Shown in pieces: positions 47,973 to 60,394 of a stretch of 64,000 nt of DNA. The notes under the pieces were generated by a model. That model was not told where the DNA came from, did not search any database, and saw only the letters and a list, made by a program, of their open reading frames with translations. The DNA is from Siphonodentalium dalli. Its lineage: Eukaryota > Mollusca > Scaphopoda > Gadilida > Siphonodentaliidae. Each line of letters opens with the position of its first letter. Within the stretch, counting starts at the first letter, position 1. The DNA is taken from the NCBI GenBank assembly GCA_032622095.1, contig CP136061.1, positions 91,489,845 to 91,553,844 on the forward strand, read 5' to 3'. A program made the translations under genes and the position numbers.

Positions 47973-48389
47973 ATAAGCATTGTCAGACCTGTCATCGAAT
48001 AATGTAACTCTGCATCGAGCCCACATCGCAAATGTCAAAGCATTGTGTTAGAGAAAATACAAAGAAAAGCAACGAAACTAGTTCGTCAAATCAAAACTCT
48101 ATGCTACCGAGACCGAATGATAAGACTCAATCTGATGTCTTTAAAATATCGAAGATTTAGAGGAGATCTAACCGAGGTATATAAACTGTTGAATGGTCAT
48201 TACAATATCAATGCCTGTGACCTATTAGAAAGAAATTCACCAGGAAGAACAAGATGACATAATAAAGAGCTACAGATGCGCACTGTTAACAAGGACATAA
48301 GAAAATATTTCTTCACACAGAGGGTCGTAAATAGCTGGAACTCTCTGCCAGACTTCACTAATGTGACACACATTGCAAATAATGTTATT
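47973..48389 (+). pseudogene. Reverse-transcriptase C-terminus remnant, copy C2
   Basis: Essentially the same as the copy at 40593, with the same two stops, including the FFTQRVVNSWNSLPDF motif; one substitution (ACA to AAA) just before FF distinguishes it. The shared stops show the gene was dead before the duplication. Confidence 0.9.
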
Positions 48390-48972
48390 GGGACGAAAAG
48401 CAGCAAGACTTGTTCCGTATTATGATGATGATGCTGGTGATGATATAATTGATAGAACAAACCATTATTATGATGATCGTGTCGTTATTTGTTTACAATA
48501 CGTATCAATTGATATATACGCACCCGTTCCCTCGTTAAAATCAACATATTTCGACCATTTTAGGCGACCTCCGGGAATTCGGGGACCTCCGCAAATGGAC
48601 CTCCGCAAATAGTGACCTACTGCAAATTGTCACACCGATCAGCACCTAATTAACGAACCGGTGGTTGACTCGGCTGTATCCGACTAACCTCTTTAAAATA
48701 CGTATCAATTAAGATATACGCACCCGTTCCCTCATTAACATAAACATATTTCGACCAATTTAGGGGACTTCCGCGCATTCGGGACATCCGCAAATGTAAT
48801 GCCGCAAATGGGGGACTTACAGCAAATTGTCACACAGATCAGCACATAATTAACGAACCGGTGGCTAACTCGGCTGTCTCCGATAATACACTCTTTAAAA
48901 TACGTATCAATTAACGGTCAGTAGTTCGGTCAGCCAGTCGGTCAGTCAGTCGGACAGTCAGTCAGATACACT

Positions 48973-49592
48973 ATGCCAGAGAATAGTCCGGGAATAGACT
49001 TATACTATACAGAGAAAGAAACGACGACGCTACTAAATTGTTCACATGTAAACTTCATATTGTTTAATTATGTAATAAATTATGACGCAATCAACGGCCA
49101 AAGTCAATCTCGATATATGACCGGTATTGGTACAAGGACAGTAGCAGCTAAACCACCGGGGGCCCACGGTTCTGCTCAGGGATGCCACTACCAGAGCAGA
49201 GAAGGAGAAGAAGAAGACAAGGACTTATTCGCGAAGACGCAGGGACGCAGTTCGAAGGACCGGGTGATGAACAAAGAGGCAGCTGTTGATTGACCGGCTG
49301 TCCCTTCCCACTCGTACATCAGCCATCGTCCACCGAAGCTACAGCCCGGAGAGGTATGATAGACGCCCAGATCACCCACCCCCGCTGGAATGCTTCCGCC
49401 GACTTCTTGATGGAAATAGACACACCTCCTCCAAGGGCACCGGAGTACCATCACAGCCCGGTGTCCCCCATATCCACCAGCAGCAGCAACAACATCAGCA
49501 GCAAATCCACTGATTCCATCAGGTCGGCCGCTGGACGCTTAAAAATAGAGCAGAGGTTACTGGAGTCAACAAACATCGAAGAACAACTTTAA
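48973..49592 (+). CDS. Two overlapping open frames, unknown, copy C2
   Basis: Same pair as at 31974 and 41593, with 106 and 100 codons. It keeps the six bases lost in C1 but shares the nine-base difference with C1, placing C2 between A and C1. Function unknown. Confidence 0.2.
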
Positions 49593-51164
49593 ATAGCCGT
49601 ATAAATCACAGCCTTCGACGACGCCAGTTCCCAGCCATCTCAACCAACAACAACAACCGAGCGACACAAGAAAACAGCCACCAATAAGAACAAATAAAGA
49701 AACAACAATTCTTGATCATTTTCAAATCAATGGGTACCGCCCCTACCAAATCTTCACTGGCCTGGCCCAGAATAAAAAAAGTTGATCTTATTCAATATTC
49801 ATATTGAGTCGTAATAGGTAACACCAGACACTCAATGCAGAGCACCCAGCTACAAAAAATAGGCCACCACGTCAAATACAACAATAATGAGGATCAACAT
49901 AACAAACCCATTGTCTACCATACATTAGGCTAACGGTAGATGGTGGGTAGTGGTATATTGTCAAGTATATTGCGATTAAAGAAGACTAGACACAGTATTT
50001 GAAGGTATGGACATGCAACAAAGCATTGACATAAAACGTATCTTGAGGTGTGATGAAATTTGAAGATGATTTGGTACGGTACACGGTGTCGGTGACATAG
50101 ATTTATTTCACTTGGTTGAAGATGGATTATCTCTTTAAATAACACATTTGAAATTGTTGCGTGGGTATAAAATAAAAATATATGAACTGAAGACCCCTGT
50201 CCGGAAAGGCTTCTTTCTATCAATTAATATTGATTCTATTTATAATATTTTATTATGAAATGAGACGATTAATTGGGACATTTTATTTGTCTATTTTTAG
50301 AACAGACCATTCGTGTGATACCATATAGCGATAGAGAGCATTATGCTGTTCCTATAGCTACGTACCGAACGCCAAATGTCCCAGATTCATTGGATGCATT
50401 GTTTATTCCATAGTTATAAGCGATAATGGGTATAGTTCACGTTTGTTTGTGACAAAATTACGCAATCAAATTTCTGGTCTCTGTTAACAGTAAAACATAT
50501 TGTTCGTTAGCTAAACAACCACACCTTTTTAGACCGAAAAATATTCGAAATAAAATCAATATTAATTGATAGAAGCATTTCCTGGAAGGAGTCTTCGATT
50601 CAGATCTAATATTTTATACCCCGGTAACTATATAATACATGTTTACAAAGAGATAATCCACCTTTAAGCTGCTTTATGCTATTATAATTATATATAATTT
50701 TAGAAGTTAAAATTTGTTTTTAGTTATTAACTGTGAGCCCAGAAAATGAGGATTTAATTCGACCAATCTTTTTTTTTATTGAGATGTAACACAAACGAGC
50801 ATTAGTTCAGGTTTCAACCCGCCTCAGGGCTTGAACATCATTAATTCTTTATATTGATGTAATTATTTTTATGACTGCATGCATGGGTGACTTCTCTCAT
50901 CTTTGTTTTAGTTACTAATGATATTATTCTACTTAAGTCTATTGTAATAACACTTCCCAACCGTTTAAGGCAAAGCATGCACTGACTCGCCCGCGGATAA
51001 AGATATTTTGCTGACTGTACATCCATCTGCTGGTTATCGATATAACGGTACACACATACCTAATATCGAAATCTGCATAATCAAATAATAATGCGACAAG
51101 TAAGGGGATATTAAAGCGATAAACGGAAGGATTTAACTGCAAGGTGAGATATCACGAATTAATA

Positions 51165-54100
51165 CAGGGTACCCTTTCTCGTATTTGAATTCGCGCAGTG
51201 TTAATTTTCGCTTAGTTTTGAATTCGCGCACTTTGAATTCGTGCACCGTGCTGCATGCGCCAACTCAAAACTGACAAGACTAATTTTGTAAAAGTGTAGT
51301 ATCTGATGATAGCTTCAGTTCTTAATCGTCTATGGAGTTACGCATGTGCATTAAAGACCACAATGACGAATATTTACATCGAGTAGTACACAAATGTATC
51401 ACCATTTTGGTGCGATGATGGGTGCTTATATTTTAATAGTTATGGGTATCATTGAAATTAATTCGAAAGAAGTAAAGCCACAACCGCGTTGACTATCAGC
51501 ATTTGTCTGCGTGTATTTTAAATAGTTGGGTTGCCATAATTAATTCGGATTCTGTTACCACGGTGTCAATTTAGGGTTGTGTATATGGATACATACGTGC
51601 TTTCGTGCAACTTTAGTCTGGAATATGAATATTTCTTACACGCATTTCAACATCGAAGATTTTATCATGATTTTCGCGTTACTATCTGAATAATGGTGTT
51701 GAGATAGGTTTCTCGTATGTGAATATAACTGTGTATTCAGTCCAACTTTCCGTAATTAACATTATATCCGTCGTATTGGCTGCAGACACACGTACCGACC
51801 GCAGTAGCAATGACATGGTAGGTATGACAATTTATTAAGGTGGAGTTTGGTGACTATTGGTCATCTTAATTACTATGCCATATCTAGGCATTTTGTCCAC
51901 TGTGAGTCGAATTGACAAATTAACCCATTGCGTTTCACCACGGTTGATCTCTACTCATTACGTTTTTGCTACATTGTATTCTGTACGATATATATAATTG
52001 CACGATCGATCGTCCATAATTGTGATTTACATTTTCTCATTTTTCAAGAAAATTGGGTTTGAAATTTTGGTAGGTCAGTATCCGTAGATAAACACTGCGT
52101 ACATATTGGAAAATGCGGCAACATAATGGATCACATCGTTATCTACTATAATGGGGAATTTCATGATCCGTTGTTTAAGAGATTGCGAGTAAATTACGAA
52201 AACGTGTTTGGAGATACGACATTTTGCGTAAATAATCATCGTCGGGCTTCTGGATCATAATGTCGAAGGAGATACGACAATCTTTGCATAGTATATTTCC
52301 TCTGTATGAAAAACTGTTTAGTGTTATAATACTGTTGGTTTTTACTGTTGAATTCAGGTTTCCAGACCTCAGGTTACAACAAAAACATGCAAGAAGTAAT
52401 TTATAATCACTAGTGGCTCTGTTCCGCTCAAAGAACACTAAATGTTAACTATTGTAACACTGGGCCGATGTATACCGATGCCATTTTGTTCGGAAACAAT
52501 ACGAACATAATGCTGCCAAACTAACTAAATCGTCGAAACATGAATTAAGCGTTTACGATAACGTATAGGCATATATAGGTCGTGGTCTCCTTGCCTACAT
52601 CAAAATAAGAATCATACCGGGTATTGCAACAACAACAAAATGCCTGGAACCCTGATTATATTTATAAATAAAGTAAAACCGCGTTGGTGACAACACTTTG
52701 TTAAATATATACATATAAGTAATACACAACGGATTCAATGTGGTTATGGGTTTTGACTGCCTAAATATACAAAAGACTTTGTATGAATCCCCTCGAGGTT
52801 CATGATGTTTTTTGATTTTGCTCTCTATCCAAATCCCGTGACCTCATTGAACTCTCAGTTCATTTCTGCAATAAAATGTAGACACGTTTTATGTAATAAC
52901 ACGCAGTCTTCTATGCTCCCCGAAGAACTTTGATGGACCAATCTCTTCTATCAGAATAGTATATGAATACATGGCATTAAAGAGCATCATAGTCCTCACA
53001 TACATGGGCGTGCACGGTGCACACGCCGGAAATAGACTATATACATAATATATAATTGTGTAAGAATATGTGTGCTTGTTGTTTGATATGTGAAATAGAG
53101 CTTTATAATTACATCAATGATTGCACAGCTGGAAATTTTCCGAAGTTAGGTTCCAGTTCCACATATCGATCCGGTGAGAATCAATTGTGAAATTATTCAG
53201 TACATCCATGTCATAGTTGTGATCACATATGTAATATTTAGTGCGCTTAAAGCGACTTGGTACCTTCGCGATGATCGGATGGTTAAACAATTTACAGGCG
53301 CAGGCAATCTACAAACAGAGAGAAAACGAAAATAACTAGATATATTTTGTTCTTATATTCATTGCCCCAATTTGGAGATTTTGGCGATTCTATTCATTGT
53401 TTATAAACAAACCCTGTATTTTATTGAAATTGGATGTCGTTTACTCACAAACAATTATTATAAAATAACAGCACCAGATTATCGTAACTTAAACAATACA
53501 AATAATCAATCTAAGAACTTGAAATCTCAAAAACACCTGGTCAAACATTTGAACTGGTAATCGCGATAAACAATGAGATCGGGACAATCCTATTAACTTG
53601 GACTCGAAGCCCAGTTATATTTACGAAAATGTGGTTTGAAATCGGCAACAGTATAACACTTCCTGTAACATTGGGCTCATAAAGGTGAACCGATGAGCTA
53701 ATTCTGCATTATAGTATTCCAAACTCGATAAAAACATTGGCAATAAATGACTAACACATGTAATTAAACGCAATTTAGTGAACCACAAAGCGAATTATGT
53801 TCTAGAACATCCAACTTAAAATCACAACACAGATATGAAACTTTCAATTAAAGACGACAGTCTTTGTGCAAATCATAACGCATTCGTTGCATGTGTGATC
53901 AACAATCACAGTTGAACAAAACTATTACCGCAAAACCAACATGATACCAAACACGAACAACTATTTTCGGAAAAAACAATTCATAAAATTGTCTGTCAAC
54001 CACTGGCATCCAATGCATCATGCTTCGTGCGTCGACAATGTTCTCCTTGGATAGCATATAATGTTTTCCGTCACTGGAGCGTCCGACAAACTGTTATCTG

Positions 54101-55875
54101 CTGTGTACGTATTACGTTAACTTGCTCCGTTTGGAGTCGGGTGTCAGATATACAATCGAGAATGTAGCATCACTTACAAGCACGTTGAACGAACACGTAA
54201 CTGGTTCGTTTCTTGAACTCAGTACATGTTTCACTTATGTGAAAAGAACTAAACTAAACTTCAATGAAACTGACGACTTTTAATAATTAATATCAGACTT
54301 CATCACCTTCAAAACTGCGTATTCAACGGTCTGACAAATCCGAAGCGCAAACTAGAACAACTGGGCTGAAGATTTCCGAGATATGGAATGTTTTCTGATA
54401 ATGGACGAGTATACATTGTCCACCACCTGGACGCACAGGTGACCTGGTTCTATTTGTGTTTTGTGAGTGACATTGCATGAGCAGCTTTACTGCCATTGAC
54501 ATATGTTAATGTGTGTTGTGTGGCACGCATGTGAGTCCGACCACAACACTGGATGTTTAACGTTAGTCCGTGAATATCGCACTGAGATATCGCGTCGCCA
54601 TCCCTACCAGCAGCATGTTGGTTCCACAAAACATTATTCGCATTTCTATTGACAGAGCAATGCGCTATCAGGTTAAATATTGTCAACTTCCTTTTGTGAA
54701 AAAAAGTTAGATATGTTTGCTTTTGATAGGGAAATCCTCGAAAGCGTGAAGTGCCAGATAGAAACTTCTAACACCGTGGGGATCACATTTCCCATAGTTA
54801 GAACATTCTCGTATGGTCTGGTTCAAGGGGTAGCAATTGGAAATTATTTTGTGGGGAACCACCCCCTCCCCGACAAAAATCACCCACGTCCCATTATTGA
54901 TAAAGATAGTTTTCGGATAACGTTTCTGTCGTAAATGTAACAGAAATCAATCACATTTAAGGTACAAATTGGAAGTGAATTTGAGTGATATCAAGTATGT
55001 GAAGATGAATGTTTGTATGACCCATCAACCCATTATAATATAGATATATATACATATTGTATATATATCAGAAAATATTGGCCAAAACCATAAGTGCTTT
55101 AATGTCGTATCTCGATAACATCATAGCGAGCCATCGATAGCTTGGATTCACGTCAGGGCAATACTGTTGTATCGCCAGAATCACACCTATTAAGATACTT
55201 CATATCCCATAACTTGCGTCTAAACAAGCATATACAGTTGACTAAACATTTGCGAAGACAACGGAGCAAACCACTAATTAACAAGTGTGAGAATATAATG
55301 AAACAATGTTATTTTCTTGGGATATCATTTCTTCCAAAATTTCAGAATCCACCATTCGTCAAAGTTTTTCCAAGTGACAATTTTTGGTGATGCAATTGGT
55401 CAAGGAGATACGACATTCTAGCAAGGATAAATCTCGCACACATGGACATACAACACAATTGCACAGCATTTATCGTGGGGACTGTGTGGCGAATGCACGG
55501 CTCATGTGCATCAAACGAAATAAAATTTCGCGGCTATTCCAACGATACCAATATCTCATTTTCCCGCCAAAATGGATCAACAGCGACAAGACATTCAGGT
55601 AGATAAATCCTCGAGAGACCGACCGCGACGCTGGTAGAGCTTGTAGATTCATTGTGCGAATATGCAGCGGGCGACTTGACTAGCAATTGCATTGTAATTG
55701 ACGATCAATTGTCACCAAACTCCACCATTATAAATTGTCACACTTACTATGGCATCGCTACTGTGGTACGTGTGTACACAGCCATTATCCCTGTAGTTTG
55801 GCATAAACTCAAGGGTCTTACTATATTTCGCTCAATTTTAAATTTGCGCGAACTCAAATACGAGTAAGGTAGCTG
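51165..55875. mobile_element. 4.7-kb DNA transposon with CAGGGTACCC ends
   Basis: The left end CAGGGTACCCTTTCTCGTAT continues TTGAATTCGCGCA. The right end, reverse complemented from 55875, reads CAGCTACCTTACTCGTATTT then GAGTTCGCGCA. A second inverted pair of ~90 bp lies inside: 51783-51878 on the left (GTAGCAAT.ACATGGTAGGTA, GGTGGAGTTTGGTGAC) and 55697-55784 on the right. The two pairs are ~600 and ~90 bp from their ends, so the arms are unequal. No transposase frame is intact (longest about 87 codons) and no target duplication is clear. Superfamily unknown. Confidence 0.6.
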
Positions 55876-55956
55876 AAAAAGAAAACACACTTATAGGCGA
55901 AGGGATTTACTAAATTTTAACAAAATTTCTTTCATAATCAATGCAAATTAATATAC

Positions 55957-56178
55957 TTAACCCTTTCTATACTAAATGTATTATATCATGCAGTTACAAG
56001 GAGTGCATTGGAATTGTTTATTATAGATTTGAAGCGACGTTAAGATGATGAAAGCGGACATAGAAGGAGCCCTATTTATTGAGGGAAATGTTTAGATTGT
56101 CGTTTGTTGAACTTATTATCTGAACATTTCCTATGGGATAACTAGTCGTCAATGATGCTTTAGTATAGAAAGGGTTAA
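55957..56178. mobile_element. TTAA-flanked piggyBac-like MITE
   Basis: It opens TTAACCCTTTCTATACTAAA and closes TTTAGTATAGAAAGGGTTAA, perfect 20-bp inverted ends including the TTAA site. TTAA target duplication with CCCT-type termini is characteristic of piggyBac elements. The interior (~180 bp) has no frame. The right ~70 bp (from about TTATCTGAACATTTCC) is the sequence that is then reiterated downstream. Confidence 0.7.
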
Positions 56179-58882
56179 CATTATTATCTGACCATTTCCT
56201 ATGGGATAACTACTCATCGATGATGTTATAGTATAGAAGGGGTTAAACTTATTATCTGAACATTTCCTACGGGATAACTACTCGTCGATGATGCTTTAGT
56301 ATATAAAGGGTTAAACTTATTATCTGAACATTTCCTATGGGATAACTACACATCAATGATGCTTTCGTATATAAAGGGTTAACATTATTATCTGAACATT
56401 TCCTATTGGATAACAACTCATCAATGATTCTTTAGTATAGAAAGGTTAAACTTATTATCTGAATATTTCCTATGGGATAACTACACATCAATGATGCTTT
56501 CGTATATAAAGGGTTAACATTATTATTTGAACATTTCCTATGGTATAACTACTCATCGATGATGTTATAGTATAGAAAGGGTTAAACTTGTTATCTGAAC
56601 ATTTCCTTTGGGATAACTACTCATCGATGATGCTTTAATATAGAAAGGGTTAAACTTAGTATTTGAACATTTCCTAAAGGGATAGCTACTCATTAATGAT
56701 GCTTTAGTATAGAAAGGGTTAAACTTATTATCTGAACATTTCCTACGGGATAACTACTCGTCGATGATGCTTTAGTATACAAAGGGTTAAACTTATTATC
56801 TGAACATTTCCTATGGGATAACTACACACCAATGATGCTTTCGTATAGAAAGGGTTAAATTTATTATCTGCACATTTCCTAAGGGATAACTACTGATCAA
56901 TGATACTTTAGTATAAAAAGGGTTTAACTTATTATCTGAACATTTTCTATGGGATAATTACACATCAATGATGTTTTAGTATAGAAAGGGTTAAACTTAT
57001 TATCCGAACATTTCTTATGGGATAATTACTTATCAATGATGTTTTAGTATAGAAAGAATTAAACTTATTATCTGACCATTTCTAAGGGAAATCTACTCAT
57101 CGATGATGCTTTAGTATAGAAAGGGTTAAACTTATTATCTGTTCATTTCCTATGCATAACTAGTCGCCAATGATGCTTTAGTGTAGAAAGGGTTAAACCT
57201 ATTATCTGAACATTTTCTATGGGATAACTACTAATCAATGATGCTTTAGTATTGAAGGGGTCAAACTTATTATCTGAACATTTACAATGGGATAACTACT
57301 CATCAATGATGCTTTCGTATAGAAAGGGTTAAACCTATTATCTGAACATTTCATATATTATAACTACTCATCAATGATGCTTTAGTATATAAAGGGTTAT
57401 GCTTATTATAAGAACATTTCCTATGAGATAACTAATCGTCAATGATGTTTTAGCATAAAAAGAGTTAAACTTATTATCTGAACATTTCCAATGGGATACC
57501 TACTCATCAATGATGCTTTAGTATAGAAAGGGTTAAGCTTATTATTTGAAAATTTCCTATTGTATAACTACCCATTAATGATGGTTTAGTATAGAAAGGG
57601 TTAAACTTATTATCTTAACATTTCCTATGAGATAACTTATCGTCAATGCTGTTTTTGCATAGAAAGAGTTAAACTTATTATCTGAACATCTACAATGGGA
57701 TAACTACTCATCAATGATGCTTTAGTATAACAAGTGTTAAACTTATTATCTGACCATTTCCCATGGGATATCTACTCATCAATGATGATTTTGTATATAA
57801 AGGGTTAGACTTATTATCTGAACATTCATATGAGATAACTAATCGCCAATGATGTTTTAGCATAGAACGAGTTAAACTTGGTATCTGAACATGCCCCATG
57901 GGATAACTACTCATCAATGATGCTTTAGTATAGAAGAGTTAAACGTATTATCTGCACATTTCCTATGGGTTAACTTAATTACTAATCAATGATGCTTTAG
58001 CATGGAATGGGTTAAACGTATTATCTGAACATTTCATATGATATATCCACTTAGCAATGACGCTTTCGTATAGTAAGGATTAAACTTATTATCTGAACAT
58101 TTCATAGGAGATATCTACTCATCAATGATGCTTTAGTGTAGTGAGGGTTAAAATTATTATCTGAACATTTCATATGAGATATCTACTCATCAATGATTCT
58201 TTAGTATATAAAGGGTTCAACTTATTATCTGAACATTTCATATGAGATATCTACTCAGCAATGATGCTTAAGTATAGAAAGGTTTAAACTTATTATCTGA
58301 ACATTTCATATGACATATTTACTCATCAATGATGCTTTAGTATATAACTGGTTAAACCTATTATCTGAACATTTCATATGAGATATCCACTCAGCTTTCG
58401 TATAGTAAGGATTAAACTTATTATCTGAACATTTCCTATGAGATTACTAATCGTCGATGATGTTTTAGCATAGAAAGAGTTAAACTTTTTATCTGAACAT
58501 TTCCAATGGGATAACTACTCATCAATTATGCTTTAGTATAGAAAGGGTTAACCTTATTATCTGAACATTTCCTATGAGATAACTAATCGCCAATGATGTT
58601 TATCATAGAAAGAGTTAAAATTAATATCTGAACATTTACAACTGGATAACTACTCACCAATGATGCTTTAGTATAGAAAGGGTTAAACTTATTACCTGAA
58701 CATTTCCTATGAGATAACTAATCTTCAATGATGTTTTAGCATAGAAAGAGTTAAACTTATTATCTGAACATTTCCCATGGGATAACTACTCATCAATAAT
58801 GCTTTAGTATAGAAAGGGTTAAACTTATTATCTGAACATTTCCTATGAGATAACTAATCGGCAATGATGTTTTAGCACAGAA
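56110..58882 (+). repeat. 68-bp minisatellite, about 40 copies
   Basis: The unit runs GGGTTAAACTTATTATCTGA, ACATTTCCTATGGGATAACT, ACTCATCAATGATGCTTTAG, TATAGAAA (68 bp). It equals the right end of the MITE at 55957, so every unit junction recreates GGGTTAA. From about 57420 two unit types occur: GATAACTACTC...GCTTTAGTATAG and GATAACTAATCG...GTTTTAGCATAG. From 58440 to the end they alternate strictly, a ~136-bp dimer. The array ends in a partial unit (GCACAGAAG) at 58882. Short minus-strand frames here are by-products. Confidence 0.92.
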
Positions 58883-58884
58883 GT

Positions 58885-60195
58885 TGACATTTTAAAGTAA
58901 ACCCCAAAATACTAATCGTGACGTCACATAGGTGATGTCTACATGTATATGTAGGCCGTGATATCTCCTTATGGGATTACATGTTAGGTCTGCGTACACA
59001 GCAATCAATTATTAATGATACAGAATATCACCCATATGATATCCATGTCGCTGACCAATACAATCATTTGTATATCACTGTAAACATGATGTTTTTGTCT
59101 ATTATTCCCGTTGAAGCGGGCTGGGGTGTTGAACGTAAATTACCTCGCGCCCGCTAAAGCGGTGTTGAAAAAGTTAACGTAAGAGGAGAGTGGCTCCGAT
59201 AAGTTTCTTAACTTGTGATTTGATCCTCTGCCCAAACGTATCCGTATGTTTATAACAATATGTTTAATTTATACTATATATTGTGGGTAACAATCAAATA
59301 TTGTCAACAACAAATCATAATGCCAACCGGTACAATTCTTTGCTTTGCTATTTTCTAAAGAATCAAACATGTGCGTGTTGCCTTGATGTCAGACAGAGAA
59401 GAAAGTGTTGCCAGCCTTACAGTAGCTCAATCACTTGACCCCGACTGTCAGAAAAGTATAGTGTCAACGCACCACAAAATTGAAATCATTGGACTCATTT
59501 CAACTTACTAGTACATATATGGCTACTGGAAACACTCACATCGCCCAGTCTGACCGGAAGTATTTCACTGTCATACCGAAAGATAAAACTCATCTATCAG
59601 TACATGACTATACATTTGACCAGCACAATGATGATACGCTCATTTTCTTACACAATATGGTCAGTATTACAAACCAATTTACTGGTGCATGTACACATGC
59701 CAACCATTCGATCGCTTGACGATTCGACTTAACATCCAATTGTCATGCTCATTACGACGTTGTGCCGACAAGCAAAGGTTACCACATAGTTATTTCAACA
59801 GTCACCATGCCAGTGTACGAATATGTTGAATCACACGTATGATTCTGACTTGCACTTGTCGGTGACTGTGTCAAATGATCGGTCACAGTTACATGAATCA
59901 TTGATGACGGATAGCTAAGTTGAGAAAACATGTTTGATTTCCACTGTCCCCAAGGGATTGCCTCCACATATCGAGATTGTAATATTGTTAGGATAGGACA
60001 ATTGGTGCGATTGGCGATTTGTTTGCATGAGCGGTTTGTAAAGGTCTCCGATTTGGGTCTTATTATGGTTGCTGATTGAGAAGCGCGTGTTCTGATTCTG
60101 ATTTTGAATAAATTGTTCATTAGAAGTTTGTCACGTGTTGAATATTGAATACGTTGTTCCTTCCAACAGCGCAGATATAGATATATATGTGGGTG
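58885..60195. other. Spacer upstream of the candidate gene start
   Basis: A small GC hairpin pair (CCCGTTGAAGCGGG; CCCGCTAAAGCGG) is near 59108-59155. A 79-codon plus frame (59480-59719) and a 162-codon minus frame (59779-60267) are open but lack motifs; a frame of 162 codons is within what chance can give in 64 kb of both strands. The minus frame ends against the candidate promoter of the plus-strand gene, which makes it less likely still. Confidence 0.4.
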
Positions 60196-60202
60196 TCCGT
60201 GG

Positions 60203-60211
60203 TATATATAC
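60203..60211 (+). promoter_or_regulatory. Possible TATA box
   Basis: TATATATAC lies 62 bp upstream of the ATG at 60273, leaving room for a start site ~30 bp downstream and a short leader. AT-rich DNA gives many such matches, so support comes only from its position before the signal-peptide exon. Confidence 0.3.
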
Positions 60212-60272
60212 AAGGAATATATCATGTGATAGTTACTGATTTGTAATGACTTATATGGTTCTTTCAAGGATC

Positions 60273-60330
60273 ATGCCAAAGATACCGAGCAGCATACGAT
60301 CGTTGGTGCTGTTAATATTGCTCCTGACAG
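60273..60330 (+). CDS. Candidate first exon: signal peptide of a secreted or membrane protein
   Basis: The frame reads MPKIPSSIRSLVLLILLLTG, with the last codon split by the intron: a short N-region with Lys and Arg, then a hydrophobic core VLLILLL. At 60331 GTAAGC follows CAG, a strong splice donor, giving a phase-1 intron. Signal-peptide exons ending in phase 1 are very common in animal secreted proteins, often followed by phase-1 modules such as EGF, Sushi or Ig. The next exon is not identified in the remaining 3.7 kb and may lie beyond the window. The mature protein is therefore unknown. Confidence 0.45.
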
Positions 60331-60394
60331 GTAAGCAATAGTTTTTTATGTAGAAAATATCAATCTGAGGTGATCAAACGGGAGGGGAGCATAA
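60310..60394 (+). repeat. Donor-site block, copy 1 of 2
   Basis: AATATTGCTCCTGACAGGTAAGCAATAG through GGTGATCAAACGGGAGGGGA to GCATAAG is repeated at 61033-61117 with few changes. The copies are 723 bp apart. The second keeps the hydrophobic codons (IILLLAG) and the GTAAGC donor but has no ATG in a comparable place, so it is a decayed duplicate of exon 1. Confidence 0.8.

Larger units (their letters stand above)
47803..55197 (+). repeat. Segmental duplication copy C2 (7.39 kb)
   Basis: Direct repeat of C1, separated from it by a single G (47802) with no microhomology, as expected of end joining. The right edge is at AAGATA (55197), after which unique sequence CTTCATATCCC begins. A palindromic AT block, GATATATATACATATTGTAT (55042-55067; C1 47646-47672), lies about 130 bp inside both right edges. 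Confidence 0.95.

Noticed and set aside
56110-58882. CRISPR-like array of regular repeats
   Set aside because: The 68-bp units are contiguous with no unique spacers, and the context is a eukaryotic transposon.
59779-60267. 162-codon minus-strand ORF
   Set aside because: No motif and low-information composition. The length is within chance for both strands of 64 kb, and it abuts the start of the plus-strand candidate exon.
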